This document shows, piece by piece, positions 1-10,840 of a stretch of DNA of 64,000 nucleotides. The stretch is from Forficula auricularia (taxonomy: Eukaryota; Arthropoda; Insecta; Dermaptera; Forficulidae). Location: the NCBI GenBank assembly GCA_024734495.1, contig JALMQS010000161.1, positions 2,613,531 to 2,677,530 of the forward strand, given 5' to 3'. The notes below the pieces were generated by a model, which saw nothing but the letters and a program-made list of their open reading frames with translations, did no database searches and had not been told where the DNA came from. Made by a program: the position numbers and the translations under genes. Positions within the stretch are counted from its first letter, which is position 1, and each line of letters opens with the position of its first letter.

Positions 1-65
1 GTGTTAGTAAGTTATAGACTCCAAAATTATAATAGCTAAAAATCATATCTATAACTTACTAACAC
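1..65. repeat. Short inverted repeat (hairpin) with a nearby direct repeat
   Basis: Bases 1-18 are the perfect reverse complement of 48-65 (arm GTGTTAGTAAGTTATAGA), with a 29-base loop. The loop sequence at 18-44 is repeated as a 27-base direct copy at 96-122. The window edge cuts the region, so a larger element may continue to the left. No coding potential is visible. Confidence 0.7.
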
Positions 66-122
66 TAAGATATAGCAGTATTTTATCTAGCTTTAACTCC
101 AAAATTATAATAGCTAAAAATC

Positions 123-2371
123 TGTAAAAATTCTGAGGGATAGCTTCTATTATAAGGATAAAGTGTACAGAATTTCAAATTTTTTGAACCATTGCCTTGG
201 CCAGAATAAAAAAATGAAATCTCAATTCCAAAAACCCCATATTACTTAGACGGGAAACTTGCATAGCTGAGCGGCACAGGTTAAAATTGAGATAGAGATT
301 TGAAACTTTGGGAATATTTTTTATTTATTTCAAACCATATGAGCCTCTGAGAGCGTAAAAATTGGAAAATAGCCAAAATAAGGACCACCCTAATGTGTAT
401 ACATAATCTATTTGTTTGAGACTTTAGTTTCGAAGATTTGACATCATCAGCACAGTCTTTTAATTAGAAATATTTTATCTGTTATTTCTCAGGGGCTTAA
501 TACCCGATTGAATATAGATAATTTGTTTTGTTGTTATACCAAGCTAGCTTACGACCCAGTTTTGCTCCGACTGACGTAATCGATCTGGTCATATGTCGGA
601 TTTATATTTTTCGAACCGTAATTTCACTCAAACGGGTTATATAAATATAAAACACAAAAATTCAATCAATGCATAATAATTAAATTAAAATACATAATAT
701 AGGCATACTCTTTTGAACTGTATTTTTATTTATTTATTTTCAGGTATTGATATATTTATTGAGTTCATAAGTGCGGTTGGACGTAAGTCGAGGAGAAGTT
801 ATAGGTAATTATTATTCTCTCACTTGCGCTTGGCCGTGGAATAATTTCCATTTTTGACAGCATATAATGGGTCTAATAAAGACTAATGCTAAAATATCAC
901 TCCAATAAGTAATTAATGAAGAATGATATTATAAATTACATTTTTAATATAATTTTGATATTTCTTTCATATCGTTTATTTTCTTTTATATTTTTCAATT
1001 TCATTGACAAAATGAAAAAGAATATAAAAAACAATTTTTAAGGGTTAATTTAATAATAACCAATATCCGAATGAAAAAAGTTTAATTTGGTGGAAATGAA
1101 GCGAATGAATAATTCCTTTTTCATTTTTTAGTGAGCCCAAGCCACCTGCGCCCCCACCCTCATCATATTTGCAAAAATAGTTATAAAATAAAAGTAGAAA
1201 TTCCTCAAATACCACAGTCAGGAATTGTTAAGAACGGCTGGTTGGCTATGATAACGCATTGGACTTCGATATTGGCCAAAAGCCCGACTGCTGTGGCTGC
1301 CGGGTTAATATTTAAATATGGAATAGTCAAGGAAGAAGGACCTCCAACGCTTTACGAGATGAATAAATATTTCCACAATAATAAAATTAAAATGAACATT
1401 AAATGTTAGGATGGATTGAAACTCATTTTAGGAGAATGTGAAAAAAAAACTTAGATCTCTTCATTTAAAAGCATTTGCTTGTAGATATATACAAGAATAG
1501 CTCAAAAATTCGTTAATTGGTAGTTAATATATAAAAAAATACCACGATTTAGTTTACGATTTCACAAAAATATCCACAGCAATGGGCAGAGTTGGATGAA
1601 AAAAAATCGCATAGGACTTCGACCCAATCCCTGAAATATTTCACTAATTTTTTCCCGATGCAGAGTTCTATACTGAAGCGACTTTTAGGCCTTTACTCAA
1701 AAGATTATTGAATTATTTATCGATATTTTTGAACTTCTATTGGAGACATATAATCTGTTCGTTTTGTTTTATGGAATCAAAATTAATTTTAAAAATTCAA
1801 AAGTCGAACATTTTTAGAAAACTGAAATTAATAATTAGGTTAGGCCCTGAATTAAAAGTTTATGACATTTAGGTACTCATGACAGAAGTTTTCATTTGAT
1901 AGCTTACTTATTATTTTTTTTTTTTTTTTAAATATTTTATTAATCAATCTTTGGAATACACCTTAAACCACCCCTAATGGCCAATAAACATAATTTTGGT
2001 CACATTTTATTATTATAATGATTTATCTAACAATATTCTAAACAGTGAGAATTTCGCTAAACTTTCCATTTACACCTGGTCCACTAGAATATTTTCTTTT
2101 ATCTTTACAATTTATACTATATTATTTACAATATTTTCCTACAATTTTATAGTTTGACATGAATAAGATACCTTATTGCTTTTGTTCAATTTTTTAATTC
2201 AAAATTTTAATCTAGAAATGCTCTGGAAATTTATAAACTCTTTTCTTATAGTTAAAATGGTGTTTTTACCATAGGGACCAGCTAAGTCCCCAATGGAGAT
2301 CCTACTAAAATAACAAAACACTGTTTGTAATATATTTATGTAGGTGGTACTTTATCATAATTATAAATTAA
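123..2371. other. AT-rich spacer with one GC-richer patch
   Basis: No gene is recognised here. At 1131-1409 an open frame of about 92 codons follows a pyrimidine-rich stretch ending in TTTTTTAG. A second frame from that AG reads a short proline-rich peptide and then stops. Part of the patch (about 1237-1300) looks like a degenerate tRNA D-arm region, so it may be an old SINE rather than an exon. Neither reading is convincing. A further acceptor/donor-like site (TTTTCAG then GTATTG) lies near 742, but its donor half is weak. Confidence 0.4.
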
Positions 2372-2402
2372 TTCTATTTTCTCTATCTTGTTTCAGGTGA
2401 GT
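2372..2402 (+). promoter_or_regulatory. Candidate recursive (ratchet) splice site
   Basis: A pyrimidine-rich run leads into TTGTTTCAG, followed at once by the donor-like GTGAGT (2397-2402). A 3' splice site fused to a 5' splice site with no exon between is the known layout of recursive splice sites in long insect introns. The same core with the same following bases (GTGAGTCATCA) recurs at 37628. Function is inferred. It could instead be an old repeat shared by the two places. Confidence 0.35.
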
Positions 2403-4098
2403 CATCAAATTTTTAATTCTATATCAAAATTACTACAACGTCGTGAAAGTCAACATAAAAGGGAAAACAGGTATTGTGGTCGTTTTATTCTATAGGGAAA
2501 TGATTAAATATATTTAAGGATCTGTCTTTATCAGATATATTGCATAACCCTCAGTAACAACGTTCCAGTTTTATAGCGAGATTACTCCCGCCGATATCTA
2601 CACTGTAGAGATCTATTAATGATTGCTAATCAGTCCGAATCATTCTATCATGCTATCTCTCGCGAAGGTACTATACATATATAAACATTCAAAAACGAAA
2701 TTGACGAGAATCATAATGAGGTTACAATTAAATTTACTTAGCAACATGATGATGTATAAAAGGGAAATAGTCAAAGCATTAATAAATAATTATTTTAATT
2801 TATTTTATTGTAATAGTTGGTTTTTCTGAGGAATATTATTCTAAAATTTTCTGTTTTGAAATCAACTTAGCGACAATAAAATTTCATAATGAATAATTAT
2901 TAATCCTGAGAATGTACTAAATAGAAACAATTATCTCATATTTAATTATTTTATCTCTTATTACTCAATCTAATGTTATTATTTTTTCTTCTCGTGCTAA
3001 TTTGATCAAAATCGTTCGACCATGGTTTTTTGAAAGCATGCCAATGTTGTTGTTTTTTATTGAGGCTTTGATGGTCAGATTGATGATTAAAAAAAATTTC
3101 CACGTTAGATCACCTATAAATGTTAATCTACTGTAAACGGTCTTATGAAGTTAAAGCACCCATTAGATTTCGAGAAACATTTACGTGTTTAGTTTTTAGA
3201 TAAATGATCATCTAAAACTTTAAGTTATTTTTCAATATGTATAGCCGTGGAGAAGAAATGAAAGGATAGCCTCAAATATTATTCATGTTATTACTGCTCT
3301 TAGTGCTTGCCCTAACTTAAACCATTTCTTTTATGAAGAAATAGCTTAGAGTACCTCCTTCTACACAGAGTTATGAGTTTAATGCATGGGTTGGTAATGG
3401 TCCTAAAGGCTACAGGTCCACATTTAGGATTAAAACTATAATTTATTTTCAGTATAAAGATAATTAATGTTTTAAACATTTTTTTCCTATAAGGAAATTG
3501 TTTTTTAAATTAGCCCCTGGGTCTATAATCTATTTGAGCACAAGACGACTTTAGTGATAACTTGTATTTAACTTGAACGTATATTCATGCAATTCCATCT
3601 CCATAACCCAAAACTTTGCTCATTCCCATTAAATAACTGAAAGTATCAGTTTTCTAGTTAAATCGGAAAATTCTATAGGGACTCTACTAGATTTCTTGTA
3701 TCTCCATTTTTTCCACACATACCTATTTATTTATTGATGTTTAATTTTTGATCAAAAACAGTTGTGTTGTTTGATTTGAATCAATCATTCTTTTCACCTT
3801 CTATTTCGGTAATTAAAAAACAAGAGGATAAAAGTTTTTTGTTTAGATTCTCTGACTACTGGCACCTACTTCCGTTTCAGTTTAATTGTCCTCAGTTCAA
3901 AGATGAGGCTATTTATTTATAACTCTCTGCAAGAGTTGGTATAGATAGCACATTTTTCTCTCGAAAAAGTTACTTGTCCAAAATAGCTAATCAAGGAGAA
4001 TCCCTTTTTCTTTTTTTTTTTAAATCGAAAGTACTCATGTTATACGTACTTTATTACCTAATAAATAATTTTCAATTTCAATTACATTTGAATTTATA
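2403..4098. other. AT-rich spacer, nothing recognised
   Basis: Only short chance open frames and homopolymer runs are visible. A 68-codon frame at 2623-2829 has no recognisable domain. Confidence 0.5.
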
Positions 4099-4161
4099 AA
4101 TTAATAAGGTAAAGGGTGTGTAGTTTCACAGTGAAACTACACACCCTTTACCTTATTAATT
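4099..4161. repeat. 63-bp near-perfect palindrome
   Basis: Bases 4099-4129 are the exact reverse complement of 4131-4161: 31-bp arms around a single central A (4130). The arms contain GGTAAAGGGTGTGTAGTTTC. The sequence just after it (about 4168-4190), read on the minus strand, resembles 7143-7175 on the + strand, so the palindrome may be the end of a small dispersed element. Confidence 0.85.
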
Positions 4162-4279
4162 AATATCATGTTTCACCTAAAACCTACACCACTTTCTCTA
4201 AGTAAAATTTGAATTTATACTTTCTCAAAAAATAATTATTAAATTCGTAAAGTAGATACATAATTAATAACAATTCTTT

Positions 4280-4425
4280 TTTGAATTTTGAAAAAACAAT
4301 TTATTGAAATGAATAAAAAATATTATTTCCAATAAAGGAGTTCTTTTTTAATTATTTCTGGACTGCCTTCCATCCAATCCTCACCAATAAATCTACCAAC
4401 CCGTTTCCAAAGAAAAAGTTCTTAT
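4280..4425 (+). repeat. Degenerate copy of the CTGAAGAAGG/CCTCCGAAAC repeat family
   Basis: The stretch CCAATAAAG...CTGGACTGCCTTCCAT resembles the tail of the copy at 15811-15970 (CCAATAAATT...CTGGGCTGCCTTCCAT). It continues with a CCCGTTTCCAAAGAAAA segment like those near 32120 and 53020. The hammerhead-like core is missing here. Similarity is by eye and partial. Confidence 0.35.
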
Positions 4426-6409
4426 AACTTTTTGTCTTCTTTTAACAATAGATAGTTTCTCAATTAATTTCGATTATATCTAAATTTTAAATTTAGTAAA
4501 AAAAAATTATTTTGGTAAATTCGAAAAAAATTAAATAAAATTTTGAAAATTTTTAAGTTTATAATAATGGCTTATTTATACGCTTGATATAATTTGCTAC
4601 ACAATATATTAGGCATCATTTAAAAAACCTCCTTTTTGGCACTATCAAATATTACAGTAGGTATTCCAAATCCAAGAATTATGAGTCAAATTTTATAAAA
4701 TCTATTTTATTTTAAAAATAAATAAATATTATATTATAGTTTACATTCTTATAAAATATAATCCAATGTTGATTAATTTTTTAAGTCGTTGTTTGAGGAC
4801 TACTTTAATTAATAATTTCCCTTATATAATTTATTTGTATTCATTAATTTATTTTTTAATTTTTTTGTAGTGCAAATTAACAGTAAAACTATATTATCCC
4901 CAAAGAGAAACCAAACTAAGATAAACAAGAACATAAAAATAAGCTTGTGAATAACTTGCTTACTAAGTTTTAATTTCAGAAGATTCCCTTAAAATTTGGA
5001 ATAAAATATAACAAACATCTATTGAAATAAACAATTTGAATAGAAAATTAATTAACGCCACTCTTACCTTATTTAAAAATAAATTTATTCTGTATATAGG
5101 TATTCTTAATGGTTCCGACAGGAGACAGGTTAATTAAAATAAAAATCTATCTAAATAAATAACGAAAATCTTTAAGTATCTATTTATATATTTTATATTT
5201 TAAGATTTTTTCTTTCCTCGTTTTTATTAATATATTCGGATATTTTAGACCGGCTAGATCACATCAATTCGCAATTTCTTTCTATATTTTTCAGCGAATT
5301 TTTTTTTCGCATTTCAAAAGGACATATTGAATAAAAAAAAAATTCAAATAATATTTTTCACCAAGGGACCATCGAATGTATTTTCAACAGCTGATAAATA
5401 ATGCAATGTTTTTTTTCTTTAATGTTTTCTATCATAAAGATTAATAAGTCGAACACTTTTATATTAGGAACACCCCCATGTCTGTCATTCTCTAAGGTAG
5501 AAGTTAGAAGTTAAAAGATTTTCGTAGAATTTATTTCTCTATAAAATAAGTCAAAGAGACCTAATATTTTGTGATTTCAGTTTTGCAAATTTTAGTGATT
5601 TGATAATCTTTTAAGGGTTTGATCTAAAAAGTTGAAACTCACAACAAAGGTGTTTGATAAACTTGTGTAACAAATTTCAGCTCATAAATACAATCAATTT
5701 CTATTTCTTATTTTCTGAACTTTTGAATCCGAAATTTTTAAGCCAAGAAAGACTAAAATCTAATCGTTATAAAAATGTAAACATTTTGGCACTGAAATGA
5801 ATTTTCTAAGATCGACCTTCAGTTTTGAACGTATCGGATTCAAGTCTAGACAGATTAAAAAAAGCATCCTGATTGCTGAACCTTAAAAGAATTTTGATAG
5901 TTTTTCCCTTCCCCCTCTTTTCGTTTGCCTGCAGAGTGTACCAGTACAAATTTTATTTTCATTACATAATAAGTAAAAACAAAGTGATAGTAATAGGTAA
6001 TGGAAAAACTCGTTTCCATGAAAAAACTTGAAACTGAGATTTTTACATATTCTAGCATTTCATGGTCCCCTGAGTTCGATAAAGTGATTTTTTATGCCTC
6101 TCTCTCTCTGTGTGTGTTTGTGTTTGTGTCTTATTTTATGGCTAGACATCTGAACCAATAATTATGGATTCTTAAGAGACCAACACTAAAATATGACAAA
6201 AAGCTACCAGAGCTATTTTTAAAATTATTTTTATACTACTTTATTCTAGTATTTTTTTTACTGTTACTAAAAAGTCTTATGTTATTAAATTCCGAAAAAA
6301 TCATTTTCTTATTCACGATTATTTTTACTTCATATACGCACATGTTGTACTTTCACTATGAGTTAAAGCACTTTGTTAGATATTTTATCTAATAATTTAG
6401 ACAATAAAA
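4426..6409. other. AT-rich spacer with a CT/GT microsatellite
   Basis: No gene is seen. A mixed (CT)n(GT)n microsatellite runs at about 6098-6129. The minus-strand open frames here are short and look like chance. Confidence 0.45.
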
Positions 6410-6540
6410 AAATAATTTAAACACGTTTTCTAAGAGGAAATTAAGAAGCGTGTCCTCTGCTTGATGCAAATAAAAATACACACACACCAGAGGCGGGCTG
6501 GGTCTTTTCAGCCAGAGGATGCTGTCCAAAAAAGGACCAT
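6410..6540. repeat. Divergent repeat, partner at 8556-8690
   Basis: The motif TAAGAGGAAAT...GTCCTCTG...GATGCAAATAAA...ATAC appears here and again near 8570-8625 in the same orientation. Both copies then run into a GC-richer GGGCTG segment. This suggests two old copies of one interspersed element of unknown type. Confidence 0.4.
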
Positions 6541-6984
6541 ACATTTTTGAAAATTTTATTTTATTCGCAAAATTCATCGATAATCGCTTAACATAATTTT
6601 TCAAATTTCATATTAGATTTTTTCATTTGATATTAAAGACAGAGCGGACAGTCTATCTTCACTTTGACCACTTCCAGGGCAAGTAAAAATAATCCACTTT
6701 TCTATCTTAGAGGCTCTGTCTGAGTAATTTCAATAAATATTTTTTTAGTTGCTATACAAAAATTAGTTTGGATGTAAAAAATTACGATAACTATGGTTTG
6801 CGTGTACGGCTTGCACTTAGTCTCTTTGTTTTTAGTAATAATTAATCTACCTGATTATAAAATTGATATTTGACGTTCTCAAAATAATGTATTAAAAAAA
6901 AAATGATTTTATTCGTTTTTTTTTGTTTTTTTTTAAATTTTCAAGTATCCAGTTTTCTTTATGTTGAGTGTACACATAGATGCT

Positions 6985-7110
6985 AGGCAGGAACTCGTCG
7001 TCTGGTCGCGCGGTAGTCATGCATACCGATGTGCCAATTTAGTTGCCTAAATACCAGGGGCACCCAGGATCGAGGAGTGCCTATTAAATGACCTGGCTGG
7101 CCTCCATCTT
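6985..7110 (+). repeat. Candidate tRNA-derived SINE fragment
   Basis: A GC-rich island in AT-rich DNA contains TGGTCGCGCGGTAGTCATGC, which resembles a tRNA D-arm/A box. About 60 bases later a weak B-box-like AGGATCGAGGAG follows. No cloverleaf can be closed, so this is not called a tRNA gene. No clear target duplication or tail was found. Confidence 0.3.
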
Positions 7111-7327
7111 CATTATTTTATTAATTTATAACTTTTAAGGAGTTTGGTGTTGGTTCTAGGTGAAACATTTTAATATAATTTATATATAATTTATAACTCT
7201 TTATGGAACATGTGTAAGTACTTCCCTTTAACAAAGATACATTTGTAGATATGGACATTGCTTCTAACAAATAATATGCCATTATCTATAAGCAATTCGA
7301 TTGATAATTTTCCCCAATAGTATTTTA

Positions 7328-7662
7328 TACTCCCTACGTCCCAAATTATTGCTACATTTTATTCGAGAATTGAGATCCAATTTAAATGCTGCATTTAAAT
7401 ATATTTTTTTTCTACTTTTCATAAATGTAGCATTTATTTTGGGACAAATTTTTCGAAGCAACATCTTTAAACTATTTTGGCATGGATGCTGTAGGTACTT
7501 AAGGAGGGAGTACTTGTTAAGCTAATATTTTGATATGATTGAAACCATATCAATCTAAAATCTCTGAAAATTATTAAAACAAAATTATTAAATCATCAGT
7601 ACCAATATATAATTAGTAGAAAAATATTCAAATATAGCAACTAATTTGGGACGGAGAGAGTA
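7328..7662. mobile_element. Stowaway-like MITE (Tc1/mariner type)
   Basis: The left end reads TACTCCCTACGTCCCAAATT and the right end, reverse complemented, TACTCTCTCCGTCCCAAATT. They form terminal inverted repeats of about 28 bp that start at TA dinucleotides, as expected for a TA target duplication. The ~335-bp body has no transposase. The CTCCCTNCGTCCC terminus is the hallmark of Stowaway MITEs, best known from plants and mobilised by mariner-like transposases. A second inverted end, GGAGGGAGTAC, lies inside at about 7503-7514, so two insertions or a rearranged copy are possible. Confidence 0.7.
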
Positions 7663-8555
7663 TAAAAAATAAGAGAAAATTATATTTTTTTGAAAATTTT
7701 AAAATCTTAGAATCTTGAAAAAAAATTTATTTAGAGTAAGGTGAACTTTTCGAATAACAAAAAACTTAAATCCTTAAATTCTTAAAATTATATATTTTTA
7801 TATGTTTTAATGGTTATTTGCAACAAGGAGAGGACACCCACTTTGATTTATACTTAAAAATCAACAAAAGAAAATCTTTTCAACTTAAACACCTTTGTTT
7901 AACTTTTTATATACGTCAGAAATACTTACACCCTAAATTAAAGACTCCCACTTTCCGATTTCATTCCATTTACATACATTCCCTTTTTTATTAATAAGTG
8001 AAATAAATTCGGTAAACTTCGATCAAAAAAAAGCCGATACACAAAGTTTAACATTTTTGCAAATCAAATAAACGAAAAAACTTAAGAACACAAATTATCT
8101 CTTTTTCTATTTATATAATATTTTGATGTATTTCGTTCGACCTATTATAAGATTAGACAGCCAAAACTGTCCCATGGAAAATTAATGGACTCACGCGGCT
8201 GAATCGAGTCTTGTAACCCTATCGAATCGCATTTACAATATATGTTACTATTTTCGACACCCATCAAACCAACCTTCCGACCACTAGAATGCATCTTTGT
8301 TATTTTAAAGTTGAGTGATCTAGAGCTCATCATTAATCTAACTGGCTAAAAATAAAGAAAAAATCATGACGTAAGCCTTTTTTTGAAAAACCGCGAACTT
8401 TTCTTTCTAATCCACTCTGACTTCTTCTATTATTTTTATTATAAATAAACCAACCCATCTTAATATGAAATCGCAAAAAACACATCAATGATAATAATAA
8501 TATCTCTAATATTGCATTTTATTAGTCAAAGTTTGAAGATTTCCATTTCAATAAA
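7663..8555. other. AT-rich spacer, nothing recognised
   Basis: A more complex segment at about 8145-8333 has a 62-codon minus-strand open frame with no recognisable domain. Confidence 0.4.
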
Positions 8556-8703
8556 CGTTTATTTATTTTTAAGAGGAAATCGATCAGGCTGTCCTCTGTT
8601 CGATGCAAATAAACATATACCCAGATGCCACGAGAAAGGAGGGCTGCAGGGGGCCCCGGGGTCACCAAATAAAATCACAAAGGATGGTTCCCTTCATGAA
8701 TAG
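8556..8703. repeat. Partner copy of the 6410-6540 repeat
   Basis: It shares AAGAGGAAAT, GTCCTCTG and GATGCAAATAAA, in order, with 6410-6540. It ends in a GC-rich run (GGGCTGCAGGGGGCCCCGGG) that is unusual for this window. Confidence 0.4.
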
Positions 8704-8785
8704 CAGGGATAAAGCCCGAGCGAGTATTTCGTAATATTAAATATTTAATAAGGGGGTTGGGGGGCGATGAGATCCAAAACTATAT

Positions 8786-8884
8786 CTTTTATCTTTTATT
8801 TTTCATGGGCACAAGTAGGTAGTCGATTGGATGAAAATTTGGAATCGAATACTTGTGCTCATGAAAAAGAACAGATAAAATATC
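8786..8884. repeat. Imperfect hairpin
   Basis: The left part (ATCTTTTATTTTTCATGGGC ACAAGTA) pairs with the right part (TACTTGTGCTCATGAAAAAG ... GATAAAA) around a short loop. It is a small foldback element or MITE remnant with no coding content. Confidence 0.55.
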
Positions 8885-9320
8885 ATTATTGTATAAAACG
8901 TTTGAATATGACGATCCATCTTTCGAAACCATAGTCTCTAACAAATAAATTATATTAAGAATGAGATTTAGTGCGTGTTTTTGAATTTTGAAAAATAAAC
9001 ATGTTTTTTTTCAAAATTCAGCCTCAACTCTTTAAAATTAATTTATCAAAAAAGAAATTAAAAAACCAAGATCAGAGATCAGGTCAACTACCCTGATAGC
9101 ATATTTGGCGCTTTGGGAGTTAACCCTTCTGACATCTAAATGAAACGTATCAAACAACATCTTGATACTGACTTTTTAATTTATTTTGTCATAAATAAAC
9201 TATATATCAATTTTACAATTACTTATATATAGCTATATGTTTATTTGCTTCAAGCAACAGACAACCTCATTGATTTCCATTCAAAAGACGAAGCCTATAT
9301 TAGTAGTTTTAAAATTCCTA

Positions 9321-9629
9321 AAGAAAATCAAGGAGATGGTCATCTACTAATCCAAGGTGTTATGGATTATTTTTACTATCTCAGAAGGGTTGTTTATACC
9401 TTCGGGAATCGAACCCGAATGCCAAAAAAGTGCAATCCAGGCACTTGCTTTTTTTCCCTGTGCTATAATGTCAGGTGCGGTTGCATTTCTTGGGAAAGCC
9501 AAGGACCTTGATTGCACTTTTTCGGCATTCGGGTTCGATTCCCGAAGGGGTAAACAACCCTTCTGACATAATAAAGTAATTCATAACACCTTGGATTTGG
9601 TGGATGACCATCTCTTTTGATTTTCTCTT
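9321..9629. mobile_element. Foldback element with two tRNA T-arm/B-box motifs
   Basis: Long imperfect inverted repeat. The outer arms carry AGAAAATCAAGGAGATGGTC and its complement near 9605-9629. Each arm holds one copy of TTCGGGTTCGATTCCCGAA, which is a T-arm hairpin with a perfect pol III B box (GGTTCGATTCC), at 9532-9542 on the + strand and 9405-9415 on the minus strand. Just outside the right end GCTACTCTCGACAAG (about 9653) matches the terminus of the other foldbacks in this window. Related copies are at 30210-30368 and 30925-31105. The frames 9245-9511 and 9357-9566 lie across this repeat and are not genes. Confidence 0.7.
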
Positions 9630-9679
9630 AACAATCAACAACTATGCTACTCTCGACAAGAAAAATACTTTATTTATTT

Positions 9680-10546
9680 ATTATAGAATTAAAACTTTGA
9701 GTGGTAAATTTCTCTATGATATAAGTGGGGATAATCAATTTAACTTGGTAATTTCATTTTATTTTTAATTGAATCGGTGATTTTGAAAAGGGCTCATCTC
9801 CATTTTTTTTTTCAAAAAATCATTTTTTGACCCTTAGTATGTTTATTCATGTATTCCATTTGAAAACGAGTCATCTTTAGCCACCTAAAGCAGCTAGCAA
9901 GGTCAGGATATCAAGAAACTATATCAATACATCCCTCAAGAACATAAACATTTCCGGAAGGAAATCGATAAATGCACAACAACTGCTGATGAAAACCCCG
10001 AAGAATTTTAAATGTCTTTTTATTTGTAATTTTAATGTTTAATTTTACTTAATCAAAATAAAGCTTATTAAAAAAAAAAAATTGGATTCGTCTATAATAA
10101 ACCTTGTCAATTTTGAAAAGGGTTCCTCTAGAGAAAAAAAATTCTAGGCTGCCCCACTCTGTTTAAAAAAAAATTAAAAGGATTTTTTTCTACAAGAGAT
10201 CATCCTTTATTAACATAAAAAATACTACACTATCGTAACTAAGAATGCATGGGCGAATAACAGTTTTTTGTTTCTCCTGAAAAAATTGAAAAAATGGAGA
10301 TCACCCCTTTTCAAAATCACCGATTCAATTATTTATCTTCTGTTCTTGTTGTGAACTATGTACAAAGATTGTCTGTGAGATTGATGTGTTATACATCGTT
10401 GTCGAAACGTCTTTCAATGACAATAAAGAATATTAAAAAAAAGTATTGTAATATTATCAAAAAAAGTATTATAATATTATCAAGTAAAATTGACCCTCCA
10501 CCTATATTATTGATAAATTTGCCACTCAGAGTTTTAATTCTATAAT
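9680..10546. mobile_element. DNA transposon remnant with ~30-bp terminal inverted repeats
   Basis: The left end ATTATAGAATTAAAACTTTG AGTGGTAAATTT is matched by the complement at 10515-10546 with few mismatches. A second inverted block pairs 9768-9810 with 10275-10330 (TTGAATCGGTGATTTTGAAA on the left). Between the arms lies an ORF tail with a polyadenylation-like AATAAA at 10057-10062. The superfamily was not identified from the ends. Confidence 0.65.
9898..10011 (+). pseudogene. C-terminal ORF remnant of an unidentified protein
   Basis: A 37-codon open frame begins just after an in-frame TAG and ends at TAA (10009-10011). It reads as a charged, plausible protein tail (includes QDIKKLYQYIPQEHKHF and ends ENPEEF). 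Codon content is more balanced than the surroundings. It sits between the inverted repeats of 9680-10546 and is followed 45 bases later by AATAAA. The simplest reading is the decayed end of the transposase once carried by that element. I do not recognise the family, and the frame upstream is lost. Confidence 0.35.
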
Positions 10547-10714
10547 AATTAAATAATTTCTCATCGGAGTGAAGAAAAGTTGAATTTATTTATTTATTTT
10601 ATTTAAGATTTTGGATTAAAATTATAGCGTACTAGATCATTCAACACATATTTAGGCCATCTGCTTTTCATTCCGATAAAGTGATAATGAGGAAGACGTT
10701 TTGAATCTCGCCGA
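10547..10714. other. AT-rich spacer
   Basis: Nothing recognised. Confidence 0.5.
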
Positions 10715-10840
10715 TGGGATAATATTTATCCGGGCTCGAATCAAACAGGCGGGGTTCGTTGTAACGTGAACCACGTGGTTTCCACGTGCAGACCCAGGGT
10801 CTCTCCCAGACGACGACATGTCTGGACTGGAGCCAGAATC
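10715..10840. other. GC-rich island, possibly a SINE piece
   Basis: It contains the palindromic CCACGTGGTTTCCACGTG, CCCAGGGTC and CCAGACGACGACATGTCTGG. On the minus strand a B-box-like TGATTCGAGCCCGG occurs near 10734. A minus-strand frame of 63 codons (10668-10859) crosses it without a known domain. The base composition is clearly unlike the neighbours. Confidence 0.35.

Noticed and set aside
1131..1409. Host exon after the TTTTTTAG acceptor-like site
   Set aside because: No reading frame gives a recognisable protein, and one frame stops after 15 codons. A SINE remnant is as likely.
9532..9548. tRNA gene
   Set aside because: Only the T-arm/B box is present. No acceptor, D or anticodon arm can be formed around it.
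9245..9566. Two overlapping plus-strand open frames of 88 and 69 codons
   Set aside because: Both are translations of the foldback inverted repeat, and the apparent protein sequence mirrors the palindrome.
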